Shown: positions 13,166 to 23,300 of the stretch, in pieces
Position numbering within the stretch: position 1 is the first letter of the stretch
Layout: every line of letters starts with the position of its first letter
Source of the DNA: Tubulanus polymorphus
Taxonomy: Eukaryota; Nemertea; Palaeonemertea; Tubulaniformes; Tubulanidae
Length of the DNA: 64,000 bases
Direction of reading: 5' to 3'
NCBI RefSeq assembly: GCF_964204645.1
Contig: NC_134036.1
Span: forward strand, 7,364,704-7,428,703
Position numbers and translations under genes: made by a program
The notes under the pieces: model-generated
Seen by the model: only the letters and a program-made list of their open reading frames with translations
The model's database searches: none
Told to the model about the DNA's origin: nothing

Positions 13166-14213
13166 TGCAGTGAGGGAGGGAGGGAGGCAGTAGGTCGGTC
13201 GTCCGTCCGTTTGTCAGTGTGCCGGCGGTGGTTGTTCGAAAAACGACTAAGTGCTGACCGGGCCTTGATCAGCGTTACGACCCGGTGCAGTGAGGGAGGG
13301 AGGGAGGCAGTAGGTCGGTCGTCCATCCGTTCGTCAGTGTGCCGGCGGTGGTTGTTCGAAAAACGACTAAGTGCTGACCGGGCCATGATCAGCGTTACGA
13401 CCCGGTGCAGTGAGGGAGGGAGGCACTAGGACAGTCGTCCGCCCGTTAGTCAGTGTGTCGGCGGTTGTTGTTCGAAAAACGACTAAGTGCTGACCGGGCC
13501 ATGAACAGCGTTACGACCCGGCACCGGTCAGGAAGGGAGGGAGGGTGGCAGTAGGTCGGTCGTCCGTTCGTTCGTCAGTGTGCCGGCGGTGGTTGTTCGA
13601 AAAACGACTAAGTGCTGACCGGGCCTTGATCAGCGTTACGACCCGGCACCGGTCAGGGAGGGAGGGAGGGAGGCAGTAGGTCGGTCGTCCGTCCGATCGT
13701 CATTGTGCCGGCGGTGGTAGTTCGAAAAACGACTAAGTGCTGACCGGGCCTTGATCAGCGTTACGACCCGGAGCATTGAGGGAGGGAGGGAGGCAGTAGG
13801 TCGGTCGTCCGTCCGTTCGTCATTGTGCCGGCGGTGGTAGTTCGAAAAACGACTAAGTGCTGACCGGGCCTAGATCAGCGTTACGACCCGGTGCAGTGAG
13901 GGAGGGAGGGAGGCAGTAGGTCGGTCGTCCGTCCGGTCGTCAGTGTGCCGGCGGTGGTTGTTCGAAAAACGACAAAGTGCTGACCGGGCCATGATCAGCG
14001 TTACGACCCGGTGCAGTGAGGGAGGGAGGGAGGCACTAGGACAGTCGTCCGCCCGTTAGTCAGTGTGTCGGCGGTTGTTGTTCGAAAAACGACTAAGTGC
14101 TGACCGGGCCTTGATCAGCGTTACGACCCGGAGCATTGAGGGAGGGAGGGAGGCAGTAGGTCGGTCGTCCATCCGTTCGTCAGTGTGCCGGCGGTGGAAG
14201 TTCGAAAAACGAC
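13166..14213 (+). repeat. Satellite A higher-order block, copy interrupted by the TIR element
   Basis: This copy follows 10480 onward at offset 2686 up to the GGTGGAAGTTCGAAAAACGAC monomer, where the 6.1 kb element begins. The same block resumes at 20348 in exact phase (offset 8820 from 11528) and runs to about 21340. The block therefore existed before the element inserted. Beyond 21340 the two sides differ by exactly 240 bp, two monomers, as expected from one unequal exchange. Confidence 0.85.
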
Positions 14214-14215
14214 TA

Positions 14216-14624
14216 AAACACGTTCCCAAATGTTTTGATACTTTCTCAGTTTGTATCAAAAATATTGCCAATTTCTGGTCCTTGAGTCCTGAAAAATGAT
14301 AAATTTACAGCGCAAAATCGTACAAACGTGTCAATTATACTTCTAAACACTTTATTTGCGGACCAGTTTATGAATTGAACGTGGGCCATAGAGCGCTATA
14401 TCCGCCTATGATCTCAACTTTCAATTTATTACGTAAGCTATTCGTGAACAAAATGCGGTCGGCGCACAATAGAAACTTCGCTCTATTTATTCTTTCATTA
14501 CCGCCGACAAAGAGGACCGATATTTCGCAAATTGGATTCGGGAGGTTTAAACCTCCCAAGGTCAAATCACTAAAATTGTGACCTTCGTGGAGATTATCTA
14601 AAAAGCCGATGGTAATCAAATTTA
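14216..14624 (+). repeat. Left terminal inverted repeat of the 6.1 kb element
   Basis: It matches the reverse complement of 19938-20347 through TGTTTTGATACTTTCTCAG, AATGATAAATTTACAG, AATCGTACAAACGTGTCA, GGCGCACAATAGAAA and CTAAAATTGTGACCTTC. The arms have clearly diverged by scattered substitutions and small indels, by eye about 15-20%, so the insertion is not recent or the arms were already unequal when it inserted. Confidence 0.88.
14540..14557. repeat. Perfect 18 bp palindrome in left TIR
   Basis: GGGAGGTTTAAACCTCCC is a perfect dyad with a central PmeI-type GTTTAAAC core. The identical palindrome sits at the matching place in the right TIR although the surrounding arms have diverged. It could be a protein-binding site or a structural element; its function is not shown. 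Confidence 0.9.
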
Positions 14625-14702
14625 GCATAACTTTTTACCCAAACGTTCAATGGCATTCCTAAGTATTTGATGAAAGTTGAGAAATCATAAGATATTCATA
14701 TA

Positions 14703-14743
14703 ACCATGGACTCTAAAACCTAAATCGTATAAGAGTCTCTGAT
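14703..14743. repeat. CCATGGACTC hairpin, decayed copy
   Basis: The left arm ACCATGGACTCT (14703-14714) is followed 17 bases later by AGAGTC, after which the right arm stops matching. It appears to be an eroded member of the hairpin family seen intact at 16479-16525. Confidence 0.5.
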
Positions 14744-15051
14744 ATAAAAAAAACTTCGCATAACGAAGAAGCAAAAATTCGAATCTGATTCATCTGTTTG
14801 GAATTGATTCTTATGAAATGGAAACAAATGCGTGAGCACCTACTCATTCATTCAATTTACTTTGCGGCTTTACAACGGCTATTTCACTGGTTCTGCGTGA
14901 TGAGATAATTCTGATTAAAGTTATTGTAATAATTTCTATATGTATATACGTAATGATACTCTTTCTGAATAAAGGATGCACGTTATTCGAATCCCCACCA
15001 TTGTTCTCTACAATGTACGTTAATCAAACTCACGATAAAACCAGATCCAAA

Positions 15052-15082
15052 ACCATGGACTCAAAAACAAAGAATCCGTGGT
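15052..15082. repeat. CCATGGACTC hairpin
   Basis: ACCATGGACTC (15052-15062) faces GAATCCGTGGT (15072-15082), an 11 bp inverted repeat with two mismatches and a 9 base loop. Confidence 0.6.
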
Positions 15083-16478
15083 CAAACATACAATTCTAAT
15101 TTCCCCGTTAGTTCACTGATGCCGCCATCGAATGCAAGGATTCTAGCCAATCAGAGAGGCGCATGTACACATCCATTGGCATGTTAGTTATAGTACAACT
15201 TAGACAATAATCAAGGTTCGAGCCAATGAACTAGAATATGTTCTTTCAACTAACTAGAATATGTTCTTTCATCGAATACAAATAACTCAGTAGTAGTCAG
15301 TTAGTTGAGTTTGTTTGACTTGATTTGTATTTCATCAATCAATCTATTTCATTTTATTTTAAAGTACAAACTAAACGCTTGAATTGCTTATAACACGACC
15401 AGGTATGAATTAGAATAGATCGGCTTAATATTTCGAATGCAAATTTGGCGTTTAAGCAATCGGAAATTCGAAGTGCTTGAGAAATTTTTCAATACGCACA
15501 TTACTTCGAATAGCGATAAGTTCATTGACACATGTGACCATTGTTTTGTTACTTTCGATAGCGAGTCGAATAAGCTATGGGACAGCTAACGACAGCACAA
15601 TCGCAATATCAACAGAAGTTCATTTTATCCTACATGATGAGGCTAAATTCAGTGAAATCGATCGTGTTCTGAAATATAAATTTTCCTGGATACATGTTGT
15701 TCATTGTAGCTATTCTATGCGGTTTTACATTAACCTGCTATAACATATTGACCGTTTTCAAGAACCCTAAAATTTGCTGGGAATCTGTTTTTTTTTCAAA
15801 AACAACCCAAACCCGAAATTGTGTACAGTTAGTACGCAGCGTATATAATGTCGGATTAGAGAATATTGAAAAAACTTTAAAAAAAGTTGAGTGAAGGGAA
15901 ATAAGCTCAGCAGTGACAAATTGTCATTTCTACCCTTCACGTGATTAATTGATGTCCAAATATGTTCTACCGTGAAAACTCTGCATTTAGCATCAAACGA
16001 ATTTTTGTATACGTATCTCAGGATGCATGCTCTTCAAAAAGGTAGCCTATTAGGAAAAAACTTACCCGGTAAAATCCTAATTTGTCCTAAACGATATTCC
16101 AACTATTATTTTGTTAATTATTCAACTATCATCACTAACTGGGTAAGTTAGTTGAACTTACATAAAGATATATCATTAGGGACACTTCAATTTCACACCA
16201 TTCAATATCATAAGGGAACAAAATTCTTTGAAACTTGGTTAATGGTAGTTCTTAAGACTAGGTTTTGTTTCCGGAATTTACTAAATGTACCAATTCTAAT
16301 AATTCACTCATTGAAGCTTCTATACATTAGAAGCGAAAGCTCGTGCGTCGAAATAAATAGTTAACCTTTAAAGTACTACTTGTCTCTTCATTTAAATTCA
16401 AAATATAAGTCTTTATTGATTCTTTTTTGTTGGAATATGCATAACTTTTTCTGGGCAAATTTCTATATTCTGTCAAGT

Positions 16479-16525
16479 CATGGACTCTAAAACGATTTAG
16501 ACATTAAAGCGTTTTAGAGTCCATG
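16479..16525. repeat. CCATGGACTC hairpin, perfect 16 bp arms
   Basis: CATGGACTCTAAAACG at 16479-16494 is the exact reverse complement of CGTTTTAGAGTCCATG at 16510-16525, with a 15 base loop. It is the best-preserved member of the family inside the TIR element. Confidence 0.85.
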
Positions 16526-17525
16526 GTCAAGGTATTTTGGCTATAACGAATATAACTAACTCCCTGGGGCAACGATGTGGCTGATGAAATGATCTCTCCC
16601 ATTGTAATCCCACCATTTAATTACTCATTGTATAACAACTCTCACAATTAAGCCTCGGACTCTTAAACGAATTATGAGTGCATGCTTTAGTATAGGCTCT
16701 GATATAGAGCATATTGTCTTGATTTAGAACATGTATGCATAAACTCTAGGCTGCAAAGAAATACGTTTTCAGCGGCTCTAATCGAGTTAAATCTTTCGTG
16801 ATAGATTAACACAGAGAGGCGGCACACAATCGCTGCTTATTGACATTAGGCACAAGCCACTGTTATGTTCATTAGTAAAACTAATATAGAATGAATAAGT
16901 GAGGAGGGAAAATGTATAAATTAAATTTATAAATGAATTTATAAGAATTTAGCATGCATCGGAGTGCACTTAAATTGGATTATTACAAAATAACTCACTT
17001 CAAAATTTATGATATTGTTTCATTGATATTTATTACTTTAAAGCAATTCACTTTAAGAACTTTGGTCAACAATAAGTCTGACCTGCAAATCAAATCATCG
17101 GGAGACCAAATACTGTTTCAAAAAATTATATTGCTAATACATTCCTAATCTTAACCTTTCGCCATAAACCTACTGGATTTAGGGCCTGGGGCATTTTAGA
17201 TGGTTGTAGGTAAAAATCCCCTAGGTAAAATCCTCACTTGGCGATTTTTCAAGAACATTTGAAAGCACGATATTTATTCAAACATATTCATCCACAATAC
17301 AACTGCAATATATTTAACTGTGCATTGATCTCTTTTGTTGAAATAAATCTTTAAATAAATTCATAGAATAAATGAAATTAATGAACTTTTTATTCATACT
17401 ATCTTTTCATAATTTTATTCATACTATCTTTTAATTCGAACTAAATAACTCTTGTTAACTTGTGGTATAGTATGCTTATGATATGGATTCGATTTACGTA
17501 TCAATATTTTCATGTTGACGGGGGC

Positions 17526-17575
17526 CTGATGATGGCTAATAGCATTAGCCGAAACATTGCTCGTAGAAGATTTTT
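17526..17575 (+). ncRNA. Hammerhead-ribozyme-like core (CTGATGA - stem - GAAAC)
   Basis: CTGATGA (17526-17532) is followed by T, a perfect 7 bp hairpin GGCTAAT-AGC-ATTAGCC (17534-17550), and GAAAC (17551-17555). This order, CUGANGA, stem II, GAAA, is the conserved core of hammerhead ribozymes. Penelope-like retroelements are known to carry minimal versions of it. Against it: an extra T before stem II, and no convincing stem I between the bases before CTGATGA and those after GAAAC. A GTA at about 17563-17565 could end a two-pair stem III. It is most likely a decayed retroelement remnant and probably inactive. Confidence 0.28.
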
Positions 17576-19314
17576 TGCTGAATTCATTGTGGGATTTGCC
17601 TCGTTATTCACCATACACGGATATTGTGTATTTACTTCTCATTTTCATGTTGGTTTTGAACAACTTAAATTTTGCGATTCTAATACCTTATTAACTTTAG
17701 ATGACAGTAATACCTTCAATTTACATGTAAAATATGATCACTGCTGAAAGTGTAATAAGGAATATATATTTACTCCAGTGACAATATTTTGATTCTAAGA
17801 TTTAATTCAATCATCTAGTCCGAGTATGTATGGTAAAACTTCTGGCTAACCAAGAGCTAACCGAATACCGACAATAGAAGGTGGTCGCTTAAAAGTTAGT
17901 TAATTTACGCAACAGGAATCTATCTTGATTTCAAGGGCACTTCAATTAATCGTTTCAATAGTGACCACTGTAAATTAGCCAGTAGTTTAAATGACCGAAT
18001 TCAATCAACCGATTCGTATCCTAAGAATGAGAATTGTATCTAACCACAGTAGTTATTCCTCATCAAACGTTCGGTCATCATATTATACATCTATACATCA
18101 TTACTATCATCTTTAGTTAACAGAAGTGCAATTAAATCTAGAATCTATGAGTTGAGTTTTTTTAGACATAATAAATTGTAACAAATAAAATGTAATAATA
18201 ACAAAACTTCTTTACAGAGTTCAAAATATAAACCAACAATCTCATCTCAAGCATGTACTAGCGATGACGCTATGGGATAAAACCAAGTCTCGATTCATTG
18301 CCTAAAACGTGGGTACATTCATTCAAATCAGGACTAAAATACGCTTATATGAATATCTTGCATGATATCATTTTACATTACGGGTGTCTCATAGGCCTGG
18401 TTTTACTTGTACATTGTCATCAATTGATTAAACATCCCAAGTAACTTCTTTATTTACTTATGGCTTAATCACTGGTATTCAATAGCTAGTCGGCTATAGA
18501 AAGACTAACCCGATAAAATTCCATTAACCGTTAGTCCAGAGTCGAACACTGTTCGCGCGTTAATTCGCAACGATTTTAAAGAAAGAAAATGATTGCATGA
18601 AATCTACTTTTCGTATCAATCGGCGTCCAATCTCTTAAACCATCCTAAACACAGTAGTGTAGTAGTTTGTGTCTATTTGCTTTTGCTGATGTCATTTAAC
18701 ATAACAATGGAAATGTATTCGTTTATTTGGAAATTATATGAAGAAATGGAGTAATCATGTGACAAATCAAATTATTACTGCAAGGCAAAACATAGCGCAC
18801 TTCAGATATATGATATGGTCTTAAAGACTTTTCATATATTAACAGTCCAGTTTAACGTCTATTGATATGAATAGTCCAGTTTTGATATGACTGTGCCAAC
18901 AGTTGGAATAAAACCTATGAAATCTAGGGGCATTTATCTCATGAAATTTAGATTTGAGATAATTGTATTGTATTGTATGAGGATTAAACATTTCAATGGC
19001 TGGTGATTATTTGTGATAAAGTAATCAGTGAGATGGACTGTTGATGTAGCCTTGATTGAGGCACTCGGGTCAGATAATATTTTTAGATAAAAAAGTGCAT
19101 TTGTTAAAGCAGAACACATGATTTTAAACTAAATATAAGTAGCTAAACCGTTAATTTTCATTCCTAATTTTCATCACTCCCGATTATCAAAAATAATTCA
19201 ACAGTTTGATTAACGGATAGTTGCAGTTAACAACATTTCTATCTGATAGAGAAGGTATAGAGGTATACAGAGGAACAAGAAAAGAACATCCAACTAGACA
19301 CTGGAAAATCTTTA

Positions 19315-19406
19315 TTCGGGTTTTTTACCGGGAGCCTTTACCTTGGGGTATATTTAACTAGGGGATTTTTACTGAAAGGGACCTTTACGGGGCGAGTTTT
19401 TACCCG
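19315..19406. repeat. Degenerate short tandem repeat (TTTTTAC + G-run)
   Basis: About five imperfect units of roughly 17-20 bp alternate a TTTAC or TTTTTAC with a run of three or four G. The motif TAGGGGATTTTTAC here also occurs on the opposite strand near 17205-17225, and a related GGATTTTACCGGG on the opposite strand near 16055. Confidence 0.5.
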
Positions 19407-19632
19407 ATCACATCGATTATTGAATGACATGTTCGATAAAATCATGACAAAAACTGGTATCACTGGTTCAATTTGCTAATTTTCGCTATTCGGGTGGTTC
19501 TGTAGATTATTGGCTATACCGTTGGTAACTGACTAGCTATTTGTATCACTGATCGGACTGTGAAAATATAGCTTTGACAAAACCACAACGAGAAATGAAT
19601 CACATGCAATATTTTACTCGAAAACGAGCTTA

Positions 19633-19669
19633 ACCATGGAATCAGTAACGTATTTTCACAGTCCATGGC
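19633..19669. repeat. CCATGGACTC hairpin, diverged
   Basis: ACCATGGAATC (19633-19643) faces CAGTCCATGGC (19659-19669), an inverted repeat with a few mismatches. It appears to be a fourth member of the family in this element. Confidence 0.5.
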
Positions 19670-19937
19670 TGAAATGACGCTGTTGAAAAAATCAATGAGA
19701 AATACTGCCTCCGATTTTTATGACGAAAATATAGGAATAAATTCCGAACAGAATCAAATCAGGTTGTTCTTATTGGTATTGTGTATACATTTCATTTATT
19801 AGATATTTCAAGTAATTCGTGTAATTAGGATCCAATAATGGGTTTTTCTTTCGGTTTTACGTAATTTACAACTTACCAAATATGGACTACATGGTTTGAC
19901 ATTAAAACCATTGAGCATTATGGTATCAAGTTCAACC

Positions 19938-20347
19938 AAAATTGATAACGATCGGCCTTTCATAGAATCTCCCTGAAGGTCACAATTTTAGTAAATTGAC
20001 CTTGGGAGGTTTAAACCTCCCGAATCCAATTAGCAAAATATCGGTCCTCTATGTCGGCGACAATAAAAGTACCATGCGCGTAACTTTCTATTGTGCGCCT
20101 GCCGCGTTTTGGGCACGAGTAGCTCACGTAATCTTAATTGAAAGTTGAGATCACAGGCAGATATTGAGGTCTATGGCCCACACATAACATCATAAATTGG
20201 TCAGGAAATAAAGTGTTTTGTGGTATAGATGACACGTTTGTACGATTTTACACTGTAAATTTATCATTTTTTAGGACTTAAGGACCAAATATCGGCAATA
20301 TTTTTGATACAAACTGAGAAAGTATCAAAACATTTGAGAACGCGTTC
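19938..20347 (-). repeat. Right terminal inverted repeat of the 6.1 kb element
   Basis: The inverted counterpart of 14216-14624. It ends GAACGCGTTC immediately before the TA(A) target duplication at 20348. It also contains the reverse complement of the left arm's GAGGACCGATATTT and AATTGGATTCGGGAGG. Confidence 0.88.
20004..20021. repeat. Perfect 18 bp palindrome in right TIR
   Basis: Identical to the palindrome at 14540-14557, conserved without change while bases around it differ (for example TCAAATCAC in one arm against TCAATTTAC in the other). Confidence 0.9.
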
Positions 20348-23300
20348 TAAGTGCTGACCGGGCCTTGATCAGCGTTACGACCCGGTGCAGTGAGGGAGGG
20401 AGGGAGGGAGGCAGTAGGTCGGTTGTCCGTCCGTTCGTCAGTGTGCCGGCGGTGGTTGTTCGAAAAACGACTAAGTGCTGACCGGGCCATGAACAGCGTT
20501 ACGACCCGGCACCGGTCAGGAAGGGAGGGAGGGTGGCAGTAGGTCGGTCGTCCGTTCGTTCGTCAGTGTGCCGGCGGTGGTAGTTCGAAAAACGACTAAG
20601 TGCTGACCGGGCCTTGATCAGCGTTACGACCCGGTGCAGTGAGGGAGGGAGGGAGGCAGTAGGTCGGTCGTCCGTCCGTTTGTCAGTGTGCCGGCGGTGG
20701 TTGTTCGAAAAACGACTAAGTGCTGACCGGGTCATAATCAGCGTTACGACCCGGTGCAGTGAGGGAGGGAGGGAGGGAGGCAGTAGGTCGGTCGTCCGTC
20801 CGTTTGTCAGTGTGCCGGCGGTGGTTGTTCGAAAAACGACTAAGTGCTGACCGGGTCATAATCAGCGTTACGACCCGGTGCAGTGAGGGAGGGAGGGAGG
20901 GAGGCAGTAGGTCGGTCGTCCGTCCGTTCGTCAGTGTGCCGGCGGTGGTTGTTCGAAAAACGACTAAGTGCTGACCGGGCCTTGATCAGCGTTACGACCC
21001 GGTGCAGTGAGGGAGGGAGGGAGGCACTAGGACAGTCGTCCGCCCGTTAGTCAGTGTGTCGGCGGTTGTTGTTCGAAAAACGACTAAGTGCTGACCGGGC
21101 CGTGAACAGCGTTACGACCCGGCACCGGTCAGGAAGGGAGGGAGGGTGGCAGTAGGTCGGTCGTCCGTTCGTTCGTCAGTGTGCCGGCGGTGGTAGTTCG
21201 AAAAACGACTAAGTGCTGACCGGGCATTGATCAGCGTTACGACCCGGTGCAGTGAGGGAGGGAGGGAGGCAGTAGGTCGGTCGTCCGTCCGTTCGTCAGT
21301 GTGCCGGCGGTGGTTGTTCGAAAAACGACTAAGTGCTGACCGGGTCATAATCAGCGTTACGACCCGGTGCAGTGAGGGAGGGAGGGAGGCAGTAGGTCGG
21401 TCGTCCATCCGTTCGTCAGTGTGCCGGCGGTTGTTGTTCGAAAAACGACTAAGTACTGACCGGGCCTTGAACAGCGTTACGACCCGGTGCAGTGAGGGAG
21501 GGAGGGAGGCAGTAGGTCGGTCGTCCGTCCGTTCGTCAGTGTGCCGGCGGTGGTTGTTCGAAAAACGACTAAGTGCTGACCGGGCCATGATCAGCGTTAC
21601 GACCCGGTGCAGTGAGGGAGGGAGGGAGGCATTAGGTCGGTCGTCCATCCGTTCGTCAGTGTGCCGGCGGTGGTTGTTCGAAAAACGACTAAGTGCTGAC
21701 CGGGCCATGATCAGCGTTACGACCCGGTGCAGTGAGGGAGGGAGGGAGGCACTAGGACAGTCGTCCGCCCGTTAGTCAGTGTGTCGGCGGTTGTTGTACG
21801 AAAAACGACTAAGTACTGACCGGGCCATGAACAGCGTTACGACCCGGCACCAGTCAGGAAGGGAGGGAGGGTGGCAGTAGGTCGGTCGTCCGTTCGTTCG
21901 TCAGTGTGCCGGCGGTGGTTGTTCGAAAAACGACTAAGTGCTGACCGGGCCTTGATCAGCGTTACGACCCGGTGCAGTGAGGGAGGGAGGGAGGGAGGCA
22001 GTAGGTCCGTCGTCCGCCCGTTAGTCAGTGTGTCGGCGGTTGCTGTTCGAAAAACGACTAAGTGCTGACCGGGCCATGAACAGCGTTACGACCCGGCACC
22101 GGTCAGGAAGGGAGGGAGGGTGGCAGTAGGTCGGTCGTCCGTTCGTTCGTCAGTGTGCCGGCGGTGGTAGTTCGAAAAACGACTAAGTGCTGACCGGGCC
22201 TTGATCAGCGTTACGACCCGGTGCAGTGAGGGAGGGAGGGAGGCAGTAGGTCGGTCGTCCGTCCGTTTGTCAGTGTGCCGGCGGTGGTTGTTCGAAAAAC
22301 GACTAAGTGCTGACCGGGCCTTGATCAGCGTTACGACCCGGTGCAGTGAGGGAGGGAGGGAGGCAGTAGGTCGGTCGTCCATCCGTTCGTCAGTGTGCCG
22401 GCGGTGGTTGTTCGAAAAACGACTAAGTGCTGACCGGGCCATGATCAGCGTTACGACCCGGTGCAGTGAGGGAGGGAGGCACTAGGACAGTCGTCCGCCC
22501 GTTAGTCAGTGTGTCGGCGGTTGTTGTTCGAAAAACGACTAAGTGCTGACCGGGCCATGAACAGCGTTACGACCCGGCACCGGTCAGGAAGGGAGGGAGG
22601 GTGGCAGTAGGTCGGTCGTCCGTTCGTTCGTCAGTGTGCCGGCGGTGGTTGTTCGAAAAACGACTAAGTGCTGACCGGGCCTTGATCAGCGTTACGACCC
22701 GGCACCGGTCAGGGAGGGAGGGAGGGAGGCAGTAGGTCGGTCGTCCGTCCGTTCGTCATTGTGCCGGCGGTGGTAGTTCGAAAAACGACTAAGTGCTGAC
22801 CGGGCCTTGATCAGCGTTACGACCCGGAGCATTGAGGGAGGGAGGGAGGCAGTAGGTCGGTCGTCCGTCCGTTCGTCATTGTGCCGGCGGTGGTAGTTCG
22901 AAAAACGACTAAGTGCTGACCGGGCCTAGATCAGCGTTACGACCCGGTGCAGTGAGGGAGGGAGGGAGGCAGTAGGTCGGTCGTCCGTCCGGTCGTCAGT
23001 GTGCCGGCGGTGGTTGTTCGAAAAACGACAAAGTGCTGACCGGGCCATGATCAGCGTTACGACCCGGTGCAGTGAGGGAGGGAGGGAGGCACTAGGACAG
23101 TCGTCCGCCCGTTAGTCAGTGTGTCGGCGGTTGTTGTTCGAAAAACGACTAAGTGCTGACCGGGCCTTGATCAGCGTTACGACCCGGAGCATTGAGGGAG
23201 GGAGGGAGGCAGTAGGTCGGTCGTCCATCCGTTCGTCAGTGTGCCGGCGGTGGTTGTTCGAAAAACGACTAAGTGCTGACCGGGTCATGATCAGCGTTAC

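Larger units (their letters stand above)
1..14213 (+). repeat. Satellite A, left array (120 bp monomer, ~117 copies)
   Basis: A head-to-tail tandem array that runs off the left edge of the window. The monomer is 120 bp in its plain form (for example 1-120 and 121-240) and 124 bp or more when a GGGA block is added. Landmarks in order are a GGGA tract, a GGTCGGTCGTCCGTCC segment, GTGTGCCGGCGGTGG, TTCGAAAAACGACTAAG, and ACCGGG...TGATCAGCG...CCCGG. Several monomer variants recur: a GCACTAGGACAG type with GCCCGTTAGTC; a CACCGGTCAGGAAGG type; an AGCATTGAGG type; and a type with CATTGTGCC. The order of variants is reused in blocks, which shows higher-order duplication. The unit is 40 codons long and some frames stay open on both strands, but nothing suggests selection for protein. 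The array ends abruptly at 14213-14215, where the TIR element is inserted. Confidence 0.97.
14625..19937. other. AT-rich interior of the TIR element, non-coding
   Basis: About 5.3 kb with no coding signal. The longest open frames (15477-15743 and 17460-17747 plus, both under 100 codons) match nothing I recognise. Visible structure includes several short CCATGGACTC hairpins, a direct repeat of ACTAGAATATGTTCTTTC at about 15230-15272, a hammerhead-like motif at about 17526, and a degenerate tandem of TTTTTAC/GGGG blocks at 19315-19406 with related pieces near 16055 and 17195-17230. The rest appears to be unique AT-rich sequence. Confidence 0.7.
14216..20347. mobile_element. 6.1 kb TIR element, no recognisable transposase (non-autonomous)
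   Basis: An AT-rich insertion inside one satellite A monomer. The left flank ends CGACTA and the right flank resumes TAAGTGCTGACC. The uninterrupted monomer reads CGACTAAGTGCTGACC, so 2 bp (TA) or 3 bp (TAA) are duplicated. The ends are inverted repeats of about 410 bp. With a TA duplication the two termini align base for base (AAACACGTTC against GAACGCGTTC); TAA would need a one-base offset. TA points to Tc1/mariner-like integration and TAA to PIF/Harbinger-like; the sequence does not settle it. The interior holds only short open frames (at most 95 codons) with no transposase motif that I recognise, so it is a long non-autonomous or decayed element moved by enzymes from elsewhere. Confidence 0.85.

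Noticed and set aside
1-14213. CRISPR-like regular repeats
   Set aside because: Repeats are contiguous with no unique spacers, there are no cas genes, and the window is eukaryotic.
14375-17747. Small open frames in the TIR element (60-95 codons) as genes
   Set aside because: Short, AT-rich, unrelated to any transposase motif, and some lie inside the TIR on both strands.
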